Source: Pseudomonas fluorescens
GTDB lineage: Bacteria; Pseudomonadota; Gammaproteobacteria; Pseudomonadales; Pseudomonadaceae
DNA: 64,000 bases
Assembly: GCF_902497995.1 (NCBI RefSeq)
Contig: NZ_CABVII010000025.1
Span: 1 to 64,000 of the forward strand
Direction: 5' to 3'
Shown here: piece after piece, positions 29,878 to 37,875 of the stretch
How positions within the stretch are numbered: position 1 is the stretch's first letter
Layout of the letters: each line of letters opens with the position of its first letter
The notes under the pieces: model-generated
What the model saw: only the letters and a program-made list of their open reading frames with translations
Databases searched by the model: none
What the model was told of the DNA's origin: nothing
Position numbers and translations under genes: made by a program

Positions 29878-31376
29878 GGGCTCTCTTCCCCGAGCAACGG
29901 ATTGCTCGCGCCCATATAAGTGGGCACACCGCGCAGTACGCCCTGGAACGCGTCCAGCGGTTCGCCGATGGTCATGCCCTCGCCGCTGATGCGGTATTCA
30001 CGAATGGTCGACTCATGGCTGCCGGTGCGTTTCTTGATGATCGAAATCGCCCGGCGAACCTTGCCCAGTGCTTCGAAATAACGCAACAGGATGACCGTAT
30101 CGGCCAGATAGGTAATGTCCACGGGGGCCTGCATGTCACCGACCAGGCCGTGCTGGGCGACGGTCATGAAGGTCGCGGCACCCCGGCGATTGAGGTACAG
30201 CAGCAACTCGTGCATGTGCAGCACCAGGGCGTTTTCTTCAGGCATTGCCGCCTGATAGCCATTGATGCTGTCGATCACCACGGTCTTGATATCACGCTGG
30301 TCGACGCAACGCCGGACCCGGTGGGAAAACTCCCCGGGGGACAGTTCGGCTGCATCCACTTGTTCGATCAGCAGGTTGCCGGTGTCTTGCAGGGCTTGCA
30401 AATCGATGCCCATGTTGTTCATGCGTTCGAACAGCAGCCCCAGTTCTTCATCAAAAATGAACAACGCGGCTTTCTCGCCCCGGGTCACGGCCGCCGCGGC
30501 GAAGATCATCGAGATCAGCGATTTGCCGGTGCCGGCCGGGCCGAGGATCAAGGTGCTGGACCCGGTCTCGATGCCGCCGCCGAGCAGGGCATCCATTTCC
30601 TTGATACCGCTGGTCAACTGCTGACGGGTGTACACGCCGCGATGTTCGGCGGCGACCAGGCGTGGGAACACATGGACGCCATCACCCATGATGGTGAAGT
30701 CGTGGAAGCCGCCACGGTACTTCTGGCCGCGATACTTCACCACGCGGATCCGCCGGCGCTCGGCGCCATAGTTGGGGGTCAGTTCTTCCAGGCGAATCAC
30801 CCCATGGGCGACACTGTGCACGGTCTTGTCGAGGGATTCGGTGGTCAGGTCGTCGAGCAACACCACCGTGGCGTCATAGCGCACGAAGTAGTGCTTGATC
30901 GCGAGGATCTGGCGCCGGTAACGCAGGGAGCTTTGGGCCAGCAGGCGGATCTCGGAAAGGCTGTCGAGCACGACGCGAGTCGGCTTGACCCGCTCGACCA
31001 CTTCGAAAATCTGCTTGGTGGCTTCGCCCAGTTCCAGGTCCGAAGAGTACAGCAGACTCTGTTGATGCTCGGCATTGAGCAGGCTTTCCGGGGGCGTCAG
31101 CTCGAAGATGTGGATGTTCTCATCCAGTTCCCAGCCATGGGACAGGGCGCCTTGGCGCAGCTCGCGCTCGGTTTCCGACAAGGTGATGTACAACGAGCGC
31201 TCGCCAGCTCGAGCGCCGGCCAACAGAAAGTGCAAGGCGACGGTGGTTTTACCCGTGCCGGGTTCACCTTCCAGCAAAAACACATGGCCGCGGGACAATC
31301 CACCGGCCAGGATGTCATCCAGACCTTCGATGCCGGTGGCGGCTTTAGCACTGAACAACTCGTTAGATGTAGACAA
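29874..31376 (-). CDS. KaiC-like double-domain RecA-fold ATPase
   Basis: 500 residues with two KaiC domains. Walker A motifs are GEPGTGKTT (37-45) and GPAGTGKS (279-286). Acidic catalytic pairs near TLSETERE and FIFDEELGL, and a Walker B at RVVLDSLSE, are seen. In cyanobacteria KaiC is the clock phosphoprotein; in Pseudomonas such proteins lack KaiA/KaiB and work in stress signalling with a kinase. The start is TTG 31376 with GAGAGGG upstream. No upstream ATG fits, because the preceding in-frame residues look non-coding. It is translationally coupled to the kinase at 29877. Confidence 0.88.
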   Translation of the reverse strand: MSTSNELFSAKAATGIEGLDDILAGGLSRGHVFLLEGEPGTGKTTVALHFLLAGARAGERSLYITLSETERELRQGALSHGWELDENIHIFELTPPESLLNAEHQQSLLYSSDLELGEATKQIFEVVERVKPTRVVLDSLSEIRLLAQSSLRYRRQILAIKHYFVRYDATVVLLDDLTTESLDKTVHSVAHGVIRLEELTPNYGAERRRIRVVKYRGQKYRGGFHDFTIMGDGVHVFPRLVAAEHRGVYTRQQLTSGIKEMDALLGGGIETGSSTLILGPAGTGKSLISMIFAAAAVTRGEKAALFIFDEELGLLFERMNNMGIDLQALQDTGNLLIEQVDAAELSPGEFSHRVRRCVDQRDIKTVVIDSINGYQAAMPEENALVLHMHELLLYLNRRGAATFMTVAQHGLVGDMQAPVDITYLADTVILLRYFEALGKVRRAISIIKKRTGSHESTIREYRISGEGMTIGEPLDAFQGVLRGVPTYMGASNPLLGEESP

Positions 31377-31548
31377 AAAATGCCCTCTCAAGATCAGGGG
31401 AAACGAGGCAGCAGGTCTGCAAGTGCCTGAATGGACTGCCTGATCACTTGACCTTTGGCCGCGAAGAGCGTTCAACACTTTTTGCTGGGGTTGGTTTGAT
31501 TGTGTACATATCCGGTTCTGCGGTCACGGCTGACGACCGGCCGGCCTG

Positions 31549-31704
31549 GTCGGTCACAGGATTTGCGTACACCCCGATTCCTTGTGGGAGCGGGCTTGCT
31601 CGCGAAGAGGGCATGTCAGTCGACATCAATGCCGGATGCCAGTCCGCCTTCGCGAGCAAGCCCGCTCCCACATGGGATCTTTGTCGGTCACAGGATTTGC
31701 GTAC
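31549..31704. repeat. BIME flanked by a 22-bp perfect direct repeat
   Basis: An inverted REP pair of the GAGCGGGCTTGCTCGCG type occupies about 31582-31676. It is bracketed by identical 22-bp sequences at 31549-31570 and 31683-31704 (core CACAGGATTTGCGTAC). The same core appears as the spacer inside other REP pairs of this window. Confidence 0.88.
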
Positions 31705-31735
31705 GCCTGGTGACGCGTCGCGTTCGGACGATCTT

Positions 31736-32791
31736 TTAAAGCCCCTGCTGCAACGCCGGATCATCGGGATTGAGCTGTTCCAGTTGCGCCAACAGAATCT
31801 GCACGTTCTGCAGTTGTCCGCTTTCCTTCCAGTAATTGATCAACAGCACCCGGGCCCGGCGGTCGGCCGGATGGCGCTGGACGATTTCCTGCAGCTGTTT
31901 CTGCGCCGCTTCCAGCTCCAGTTCGCCGTGCAGCGTGGTCGCCAGGTCGTAGCGGTAATCCTTGTTGTCCGGTTCCAGTTCCACCGCCTTGGAAAGGCCG
32001 AGCAGGGCGAATTCACTTTGACCGTGATGCAGCAGCCAGAGCCCCAGGGCATGTTGCAGGTAGGCCGAATCGGGTTGGGCCTTCAACTGTTTGGCCAATA
32101 GCAGCCGAGCGGCTTCGCTTTGGCCCTGTTTGTCCAGCACTTCAATTTGCATCACCAGCGCGGGCAGGTTGCCGGGCGCAAGACGCAAGACGTTCTCCAG
32201 TGCCTGTTGCGCTTCTTTCAACTCGGCATTGTGCAGATGCAGCCGCGCCAATTGGTAGTGGTTGTCGGCGCTTTCGGGCTGACTGTTCAGGTCTTGTTCC
32301 CAGGCGTCGATGGCCTGCTCCAGCGGCCCGAAATACAAACCGAGATCGTCGGGCGAAAGCCCCAGCAAGGCGTTCACGGCGCCATAGCGCACGCGCTGAT
32401 CGCCGTCATCGAGCAGCGGGCCCAGCAGCAGGCTGCGCTGGCCGTTGGGCACCAGGGCGCTGATGCTGTTGATCGCCGCAACGCGCACGTCTGGCGATTC
32501 ATGCTGCAAGTCCGCAGTCGCCAGTTTCAGCGCTACGGAGCTGGGGTAGTTGGGCAGTTCGGCATGTAGCCAGAGGCGTCGTTTCGGTGAAAGGTCCGGG
32601 CGTGCCAGTTGCTGGTAGAGCACCCGCGCCGCACCCGGTTGACCCGCCCGGGCCTGGTTGAGTGCTGCGCTGTAACCGCGCTTGATCGCTGCCGGCACCT
32701 CGGGGGTGGTGCTGCGCAGGAAAAACCAGGCAAGGCCGATGGCAAACAGGGCGCAGAGGCCGATGATCAGGTAGCGGCGGGACTGGGGCAT
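31736..32791 (-). CDS. Membrane-anchored TPR/HEAT repeat protein
   Basis: 350 residues. An N-terminal TM anchor (YLIIGLCALFAIGLAWFFL, residues 6-24) leaves the rest in the periplasm or cytoplasm. A HEAT-like segment (DVRVAAINSISALVP ... RVRYGAVNALLGLSP) is followed by TPR repeats (NHYQLARLHLHNAELKEAQQ, YLQHALGLWLLHHGQSEFAL, YRYDLATTLHGELELEAAQ). It is a scaffold type with no enzyme motif. The family resembles the C-type cytochrome assembly/TPR group only by repeats. Start ATG 32791; the divergent FUSC gene begins at 32913. Confidence 0.8.
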   Translation of the reverse strand: MPQSRRYLIIGLCALFAIGLAWFFLRSTTPEVPAAIKRGYSAALNQARAGQPGAARVLYQQLARPDLSPKRRLWLHAELPNYPSSVALKLATADLQHESPDVRVAAINSISALVPNGQRSLLLGPLLDDGDQRVRYGAVNALLGLSPDDLGLYFGPLEQAIDAWEQDLNSQPESADNHYQLARLHLHNAELKEAQQALENVLRLAPGNLPALVMQIEVLDKQGQSEAARLLLAKQLKAQPDSAYLQHALGLWLLHHGQSEFALLGLSKAVELEPDNKDYRYDLATTLHGELELEAAQKQLQEIVQRHPADRRARVLLINYWKESGQLQNVQILLAQLEQLNPDDPALQQGL

Positions 32792-32912
32792 GCAGGAATC
32801 CGGGAGCTGGCAAGCTGTTGTAGAGCCGCCAGCTTCGGTCAGGCGGGGCCGTGAGTCAAACCCTGACGCCATTCAATGCATCGTGACTGAAACCTGTCGA
32901 GGCAACCCATCA

Positions 32913-35087
32913 ATGACTACGCTTGCTGGAGTTGACCCAACGGGCATTCCCATGCAACCGCTGCTTTTATACTTCAAGGCGATGCTCAACCCCGGGCGCG
33001 GGGTGCTGTTGTTCGCCTTGAGGACGATCGTCGCCGGGCTGTTGACCCTGTATCTGGCCTTCCTGTTCGACCTTGACCAGCCCAAGTGGTCAATCATGGC
33101 GGTGGTCATCGTCAGCCAGCCATTGGGCGGCATGGCCCTGGCCCGCAGTTTCGGCCAGGTCATCGGCACCACACTCGGGGCGGTCGTGGCGGTGTTGATC
33201 ATGGGGATTTTCCCCCAGGCGCCACTGCCTTTCATCCTCACCCTGGCCCTGTGGCTGGCGCTGTGTACCGCCGGTGGCACCTTGTTGCGCTACACCAGTT
33301 CCCAAGCGTTTGTGTTGAGTGGCTACACGGCGGTGGTCGTGGCACTGCTGGCGGTACCTGATCAGGACGGCACGTTCCTGTTGGCCGTAACTCGCGTGAC
33401 CGAGACCCTGTTGGCGGTGGCCTGCGTGTGCGTCGTCAGCCTGCTCACCGCCCGGCCGGAAACCGTGGCCCGGGACTACTTTGCCAGGATCGATCAAGTG
33501 ATCAAGCTGCTCGCGACCCACGCGGCAGCTGTCATTCGAACCGAAGAAAGCGAAGCCGACTTCCGCCGGCGACAGATGCAACTGTTAGGCGAAATCAGTG
33601 CCCTGGAGGGGGTACGTCGGCATTTGTACTTCGATGCGCCACGTTTGCGCAGCGCCAATAGTCTGGTGCAGTTGCTTGGCAATCAGTGGGTGCTGCTGGC
33701 TTCACGGCTGACGGCGTTGCGTCACCAGCGGGAACTGCTGACCGCGCGCTGGGAAGGTCCGCTGCCCTTGGACTCACAGCGATTACTCAGCGAAGAACTG
33801 GACTTGCTCGATGAGGTGGCCCGGCAGGGGCGCTCGTTGTCGACTGAAGCCAGGCACCGTTTCGCGGCCCTGCAACAACGCTTCGAGGAACTCGCCTACA
33901 GGTCAGAACAGTTGACCGAGACGATGCCAGCCACGTTGCGCTCCCTGGCGTGGTCGCTGCGTTGGGAACAGGCACGGATGTTAGAGCAGCTCAGTCAGAT
34001 TCTGGACCTGAGCGACGCGATCCAGGAAGGGCGTGAAGCCAGTTGCGTGTTCCGCGGCCAGGACAATCCGCTGCACCTGGACTTCACGTTGGCGGCGATG
34101 AACGCGATCCGGGCATTTACCGCATTGCTGGTGGCCGGACTGATCTGGATCGAGACCGCTTGGGACGGGGCGCGGGGCGGGATGATTGTAGTGGGAGTTC
34201 TTTGTTCGCTGATGGCGACTTTTCCGCGACCGCTGCTGGCTGCCCAGAGTTTTGCCAGGGGGTTGGGCCTGGCATTGGTGGTGTCGGCGTTCTATCTGTT
34301 CATGCTGATACCGATGATCAGTGACTTCGAGTTACTCGCCTTGTTGTTCGTCCCATTGCTTTATGCCGTCGCGGTGGGGCTGGCCAGTCCGGCAACCACG
34401 GGTATGGGCATTGGTCTTGGACTGACGACGATTCTGTTGCTGGGCCCGCAAAACACGGAATTCGGCCAAAACACGGCCATTGCGTGGTTCGAGTTTGCCG
34501 GTGCCTATATCTGTGCAGCTGCGCTGGCACTCAGTGTCTACGCCTTGATCTTCCCGTTCAGACCCGATTTGCGGATGCGCCGGCTGTTCAATGAGAACCG
34601 CGAGCAGGTCTACGCTTTGCTGAAGACGCCGGCCACCGATGAGCAGCAATTTGCGTTTGAAAGTCGCATGGTCGATCGCCTGACCATGATGTTGGGACTG
34701 TTGCCGGCGACCCGTGACCAACAGTCCGGCGAGTTGTTCGAAGTGAGCCTCGGGTGCATGGCATTGGGTGTTGCGTTGAACCAGCTCAGGCAACAGGGGA
34801 AAAGCAACGCCTTGCTCAGTACCGATCAACAAAACCGTTTGCTGGCTGCAGTCCGTGAAACAGGAAGATGGGTCGCCGGGCGCCCCGGGATTGATCTTGA
34901 GCAGTTGCTGGAAAACTTGCGTGTCCTGGGCGATGAAATGGACAACTTGCATTTAGATGTGCATGAGCACCTGTGGTCGGTATTCAGGATGCGCGTGGCG
35001 CTGCTGATCGTGGTGTCGTTTGTGCAGCGACACCGCGGCCACTTTCAACCTGCAGACGTGGAAGGAGTACCCGCCCTTGCCCATTGA
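32913..35087 (+). CDS. FUSC-family inner-membrane efflux protein (AaeB-like)
   Basis: 724 residues. Two membrane blocks (about 25-175 and 380-520), each with several TM helices, flank a soluble helical domain. The arrangement and the segment PKWSIMAVVIVSQPLGGMAL match the fusaric acid resistance / p-hydroxybenzoate efflux (AaeB) family. Start ATG 32913 has GAGG upstream; ATG 32952 is an alternative. The stop overlaps the DUF1656 gene. With the next two genes it forms a tripartite aromatic-acid or drug efflux operon lacking its own outer-membrane channel. Confidence 0.9.
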   Translation: MTTLAGVDPTGIPMQPLLLYFKAMLNPGRGVLLFALRTIVAGLLTLYLAFLFDLDQPKWSIMAVVIVSQPLGGMALARSFGQVIGTTLGAVVAVLIMGIFPQAPLPFILTLALWLALCTAGGTLLRYTSSQAFVLSGYTAVVVALLAVPDQDGTFLLAVTRVTETLLAVACVCVVSLLTARPETVARDYFARIDQVIKLLATHAAAVIRTEESEADFRRRQMQLLGEISALEGVRRHLYFDAPRLRSANSLVQLLGNQWVLLASRLTALRHQRELLTARWEGPLPLDSQRLLSEELDLLDEVARQGRSLSTEARHRFAALQQRFEELAYRSEQLTETMPATLRSLAWSLRWEQARMLEQLSQILDLSDAIQEGREASCVFRGQDNPLHLDFTLAAMNAIRAFTALLVAGLIWIETAWDGARGGMIVVGVLCSLMATFPRPLLAAQSFARGLGLALVVSAFYLFMLIPMISDFELLALLFVPLLYAVAVGLASPATTGMGIGLGLTTILLLGPQNTEFGQNTAIAWFEFAGAYICAAALALSVYALIFPFRPDLRMRRLFNENREQVYALLKTPATDEQQFAFESRMVDRLTMMLGLLPATRDQQSGELFEVSLGCMALGVALNQLRQQGKSNALLSTDQQNRLLAAVRETGRWVAGRPGIDLEQLLENLRVLGDEMDNLHLDVHEHLWSVFRMRVALLIVVSFVQRHRGHFQPADVEGVPALAH

Positions 35088-35277
35088 TCTGGAAGTAGGT
35101 GGCGTCTACTTGCCACCGATCGCCCAGGCTTTGCTGCTGGCCGTGCCGATTTTCCTGCTGCTGGACTGGACCTTGCGCCGCCTGGGCGTGCTGCGTTTCG
35201 TCTGGCATGAAGCCTTGTTCGAAGGCGCGTTGTACGCCTGCGTGTGCGCGACGCTGATTCTGCTGATGGGAGCCTGA
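35077..35277 (+). CDS. DUF1656 (AaeX-like) small membrane protein
   Basis: 66 residues with two TM helices (ALLLAVPIFLLLDW and ALYACVCATLILLMGA) and the family opening PIDLEVGGVYLPP. It begins at TTG 35077, with AAGGAG nine bases upstream, inside the end of the FUSC gene. AaeX-like proteins accompany FUSC and HlyD-type proteins in efflux operons; their role is not established. Confidence 0.85.
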   Translation: MPIDLEVGGVYLPPIAQALLLAVPIFLLLDWTLRRLGVLRFVWHEALFEGALYACVCATLILLMGA

Positions 35278-35281
35278 TGCA

Positions 35282-36247
35282 TTGAACAAGATCCTTGCCC
35301 GGCTGGTGACGGCGGCGGTGGTATTGCTGGCCTTTGTGCTCGGCTGGTTCGCCTGGGAGCATTACACCCGCGCGCCCTGGACCCGGGATGCGCGAGTACG
35401 CGCCGATGTGGTGACGTTATCCGCAGACGTCTCGGGTCGTATTGTCAGCCTCGCTGTCCACGACAATCAACATGTGGAGAAAGGTCAGTTGCTGCTGGAG
35501 ATCGACCCGGCGCGCTATGTCCTGGCGGTGGAGCACGCCAGGCGCTCGGTGGAAGTGGCAAAAGCGGCGCTGGGTCAATCCGAAGCGACGATTGTCGCCA
35601 GCGGCGCACTGCTCAGGCAGCGGCAGAGCGAAGAGCGCCGACGTCGCACCCTCAAGGATCGCGCCGCGATCTCTGGCGAGGAGTGGGAGAAATCCAGCAC
35701 GGACGTGGCCGTGGCGCAGGCGGAGTTGCTGCGCAACCAGGCCATCCTGGGACTGGCCCAGGCCAACGTGCAACTGGCCATCGCGGCATTGACCCAGGCT
35801 GAACTGGACCTGCAGCGCACCCGGGTCGAAGCGCCTGTCACCGGGTACGTCACCAACCTGCTGACCCGTCAGGGCGACTATGCAGCCGCCGGCGGGGCGC
35901 TGTTGGCGCTGGTGGACAGCGACTCGTTTTATGTCAGCGGCTACTTTGAAGAAACCAAGTTGCCGCGAATCGAGGAGGGCGACCGGGTCCGGATCGAATT
36001 GATGAGCGGGGAAACCTTCGGCGGCACGGTGAAAAGCATTGCCTTCGCCATCGCCGACCGGGAAAACCTGCCCGGCGGCCGCCTGCTGGCCAACATCAAT
36101 CCCAGCTACACCTGGGTCAAACTGGCGCAGCGGGTGCCGGTGCGGATACAGATCGATGCCGACTACGCGGGAAAAAACCGCCTTCGCGCTGGGACCACGG
36201 CCACCGTCACCGTCGAGGAAAACCACAACGCTGAAAATCAACGCTAA
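35282..36247 (+). CDS. HlyD/AaeA-type periplasmic adaptor
   Basis: 321 residues. An N-terminal anchor (VTAAVVLLAFVLGWFAW) is followed by a lipoyl half-motif (VSGRIVSLAVHDNQHVEKGQ), a coiled-coil hairpin (about 75-150), the second lipoyl half (VEAPVTGYVTNLLTRQGDY) and a beta-barrel. It bridges the FUSC pump to an outer-membrane channel. The start is TTG 35282 with GGGAG upstream, four bases after the DUF1656 stop; all three genes are one operon. Confidence 0.92.
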   Translation: MNKILARLVTAAVVLLAFVLGWFAWEHYTRAPWTRDARVRADVVTLSADVSGRIVSLAVHDNQHVEKGQLLLEIDPARYVLAVEHARRSVEVAKAALGQSEATIVASGALLRQRQSEERRRRTLKDRAAISGEEWEKSSTDVAVAQAELLRNQAILGLAQANVQLAIAALTQAELDLQRTRVEAPVTGYVTNLLTRQGDYAAAGGALLALVDSDSFYVSGYFEETKLPRIEEGDRVRIELMSGETFGGTVKSIAFAIADRENLPGGRLLANINPSYTWVKLAQRVPVRIQIDADYAGKNRLRAGTTATVTVEENHNAENQR

Positions 36248-36343
36248 CCCTGTGGGAGCGGGCTTGCTCGCGAAAGCGGTGTGTCAGGCGACATCAATAT
36301 TGACTGTGCCACCGTCTTCGCGAGCAAGCCCGCTCCCACAGGG
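36248..36343. repeat. BIME: inverted REP pair
   Basis: The GAGCGGGCTTGCTCGCGAA type with units at about 36249-36275 and 36314-36342. It separates the convergent ends of the FUSC operon and the mexEF-oprN operon. Confidence 0.9.
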
Positions 36344-36373
36344 GAATGCCGTGGATTCAACAGGCATGCAGAC

Positions 36374-36414
36374 AAAAAAAGCCCCGCGACCGAATGGGGC
36401 GCGGGGCAAAAAAT
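36374..36414 (-). terminator. Terminator of mexEF-oprN
   Basis: GCCCCGCG and CGCGGGGC form a GC-rich stem, followed on the minus strand by seven T residues and preceded by six A. It lies 40 bp after the oprN stop. A-runs on both sides suggest it can stop transcription from both directions. Confidence 0.85.
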
Positions 36415-36453
36415 ATGATTGGTTGCGGCCAACCCAAGGAGCTCGTTGAAACG

Positions 36454-37875
36454 TTACTTGCTGGCGACCGTCTCTGGTTGCCAGCCACCGCCCAGTGCCT
36501 TGTAGATCGCGACAATGCCGCGATACAGATCGACTTCCGCCTGGGCCTGGGTATCTTCCGCGGCCAGGCGCTCACGCTGGGCATCGAGCAGGATGAGGAA
36601 GTCCGCCGTGCCTTCGCGGTAGCGGATTTGTGCCAGGTCGGCCGCAGCGCGGCTCGATTCACTCTGGCGAATCAGCGAAATCAGGCGTTGCTGGCGCTTG
36701 CCGTAGTCGCTGAAAGCGTTTTCCGACTCTTCCAGGGCCAGCAACACTTGCTGTTCGTAGGTCGCCAGGGCGCCTTCGGCTTCGGCGTCGGCGCCGCGCA
36801 AGCGGGCGCGCACGCTGCCCAGATCGAACGCAGCCCAGGTGATGCTCGGGCCAAGCGCCCAGGCGTTGGCCGCCGAGGAACCGATCTGCGAACCGCGCCC
36901 GGCAGTGAAGCCGAGGAAGCCGCTGAGGCTGACCCGCGGGAACAAGTCAGCCTTGGCCACACCGATACGGGCGGTGGCCGAAGCCAGTTTGCGCTCGGCG
37001 CTGAGAATGTCCGGACGGCGTTGCAGTAATTCACCCGGATCGCCGATTGGCAGGGCCTTGGCAATCGCCGGCAGGTCCTTGGGACTGAGGTCGACGGTCA
37101 ATTTGTCCGGGCGCTCACCCAGCAGGGTGGCGATGCGGTTTTTCTGCCGGACCTGTTCCGCCTGCAGTTGCGGCACGCTGGCTTCGACAGACGCCAGGCG
37201 TGCATCGGCGCGTTCCACATCGAGCTGATCGCCGACGCCGGCATCACGCAGGCTGATGGTGATCTTGCGCGATTCCTGCTGGTTGTTCAGGTTGGCCAGG
37301 GCGATCTTTTCCCGCAGTTGCGCACCGCGCAGTTGACCGTAGGCATCCACCAATTCGGCAATCATGCTGACTTGCAGTTGGTACAGGTCGGCTTCGGCGG
37401 CCTGCTGCTGCGCGTCGCTGGATTCCAGGTTGCGCTGGATTCGGCCAAACAAGTCCAGTTCCCAGGCCATGTCCAGACCCAGGTCATAGCGCTCGCTATT
37501 GACCCGTTGGGTGGTCTGGCCAGGAATCTGCCCCTTGCCCAGCTGACTGCTGGCGCGACTGGTGATGGTCGGCATGGCATCATTGCTGACGTCATCGCGA
37601 ATCGCCCGGGCCGCTTTCCAGCGCGCGAAGGCCACACGCAGATCACGGTTGCCTTGCAGCGATTGAGTCACCAACCGGTTGAGGGTCGGGTCTTCGAACT
37701 GCTGCCACCAGATGCCTTCGAAACGTGCACGGTCGAAGTTCTTCTGACCGGCGGCGCCATCGGTGGCCGTAGTGATGTTGGCCGGTTCCGTGGCTGGGGT
37801 CTTGTAGTCCGGGCCAACGGCACAGGCACTCAGGGCCAGTACCAGAAGGCTCGGCAGGAAGGCTTTCAGGCTCAT
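36454..37875 (-). CDS. oprN: Outer-membrane efflux channel, OprN-like lipoprotein
   Basis: 473 residues, TolC/OprM family. A lipoprotein signal is present (VLALSACAVGPDY, Cys 18). The two OEP repeats form the long periplasmic alpha-barrel. Typical motifs are WWQQFEDPTLNRLVTQSLQGN and RRPDILSAERKLASATARIG. It is the exit duct for the MexEF pump. ATG overlaps the mexF stop (ATGA). Confidence 0.92.
   Translation of the reverse strand: MSLKAFLPSLLVLALSACAVGPDYKTPATEPANITTATDGAAGQKNFDRARFEGIWWQQFEDPTLNRLVTQSLQGNRDLRVAFARWKAARAIRDDVSNDAMPTITSRASSQLGKGQIPGQTTQRVNSERYDLGLDMAWELDLFGRIQRNLESSDAQQQAAEADLYQLQVSMIAELVDAYGQLRGAQLREKIALANLNNQQESRKITISLRDAGVGDQLDVERADARLASVEASVPQLQAEQVRQKNRIATLLGERPDKLTVDLSPKDLPAIAKALPIGDPGELLQRRPDILSAERKLASATARIGVAKADLFPRVSLSGFLGFTAGRGSQIGSSAANAWALGPSITWAAFDLGSVRARLRGADAEAEGALATYEQQVLLALEESENAFSDYGKRQQRLISLIRQSESSRAAADLAQIRYREGTADFLILLDAQRERLAAEDTQAQAEVDLYRGIVAIYKALGGGWQPETVASK

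Noticed and set aside
29859..31430. Long plus-strand open frame opposite the KaiC-like gene
   Set aside because: It is the antisense of two motif-complete ATPase domains and shows no motif of its own.
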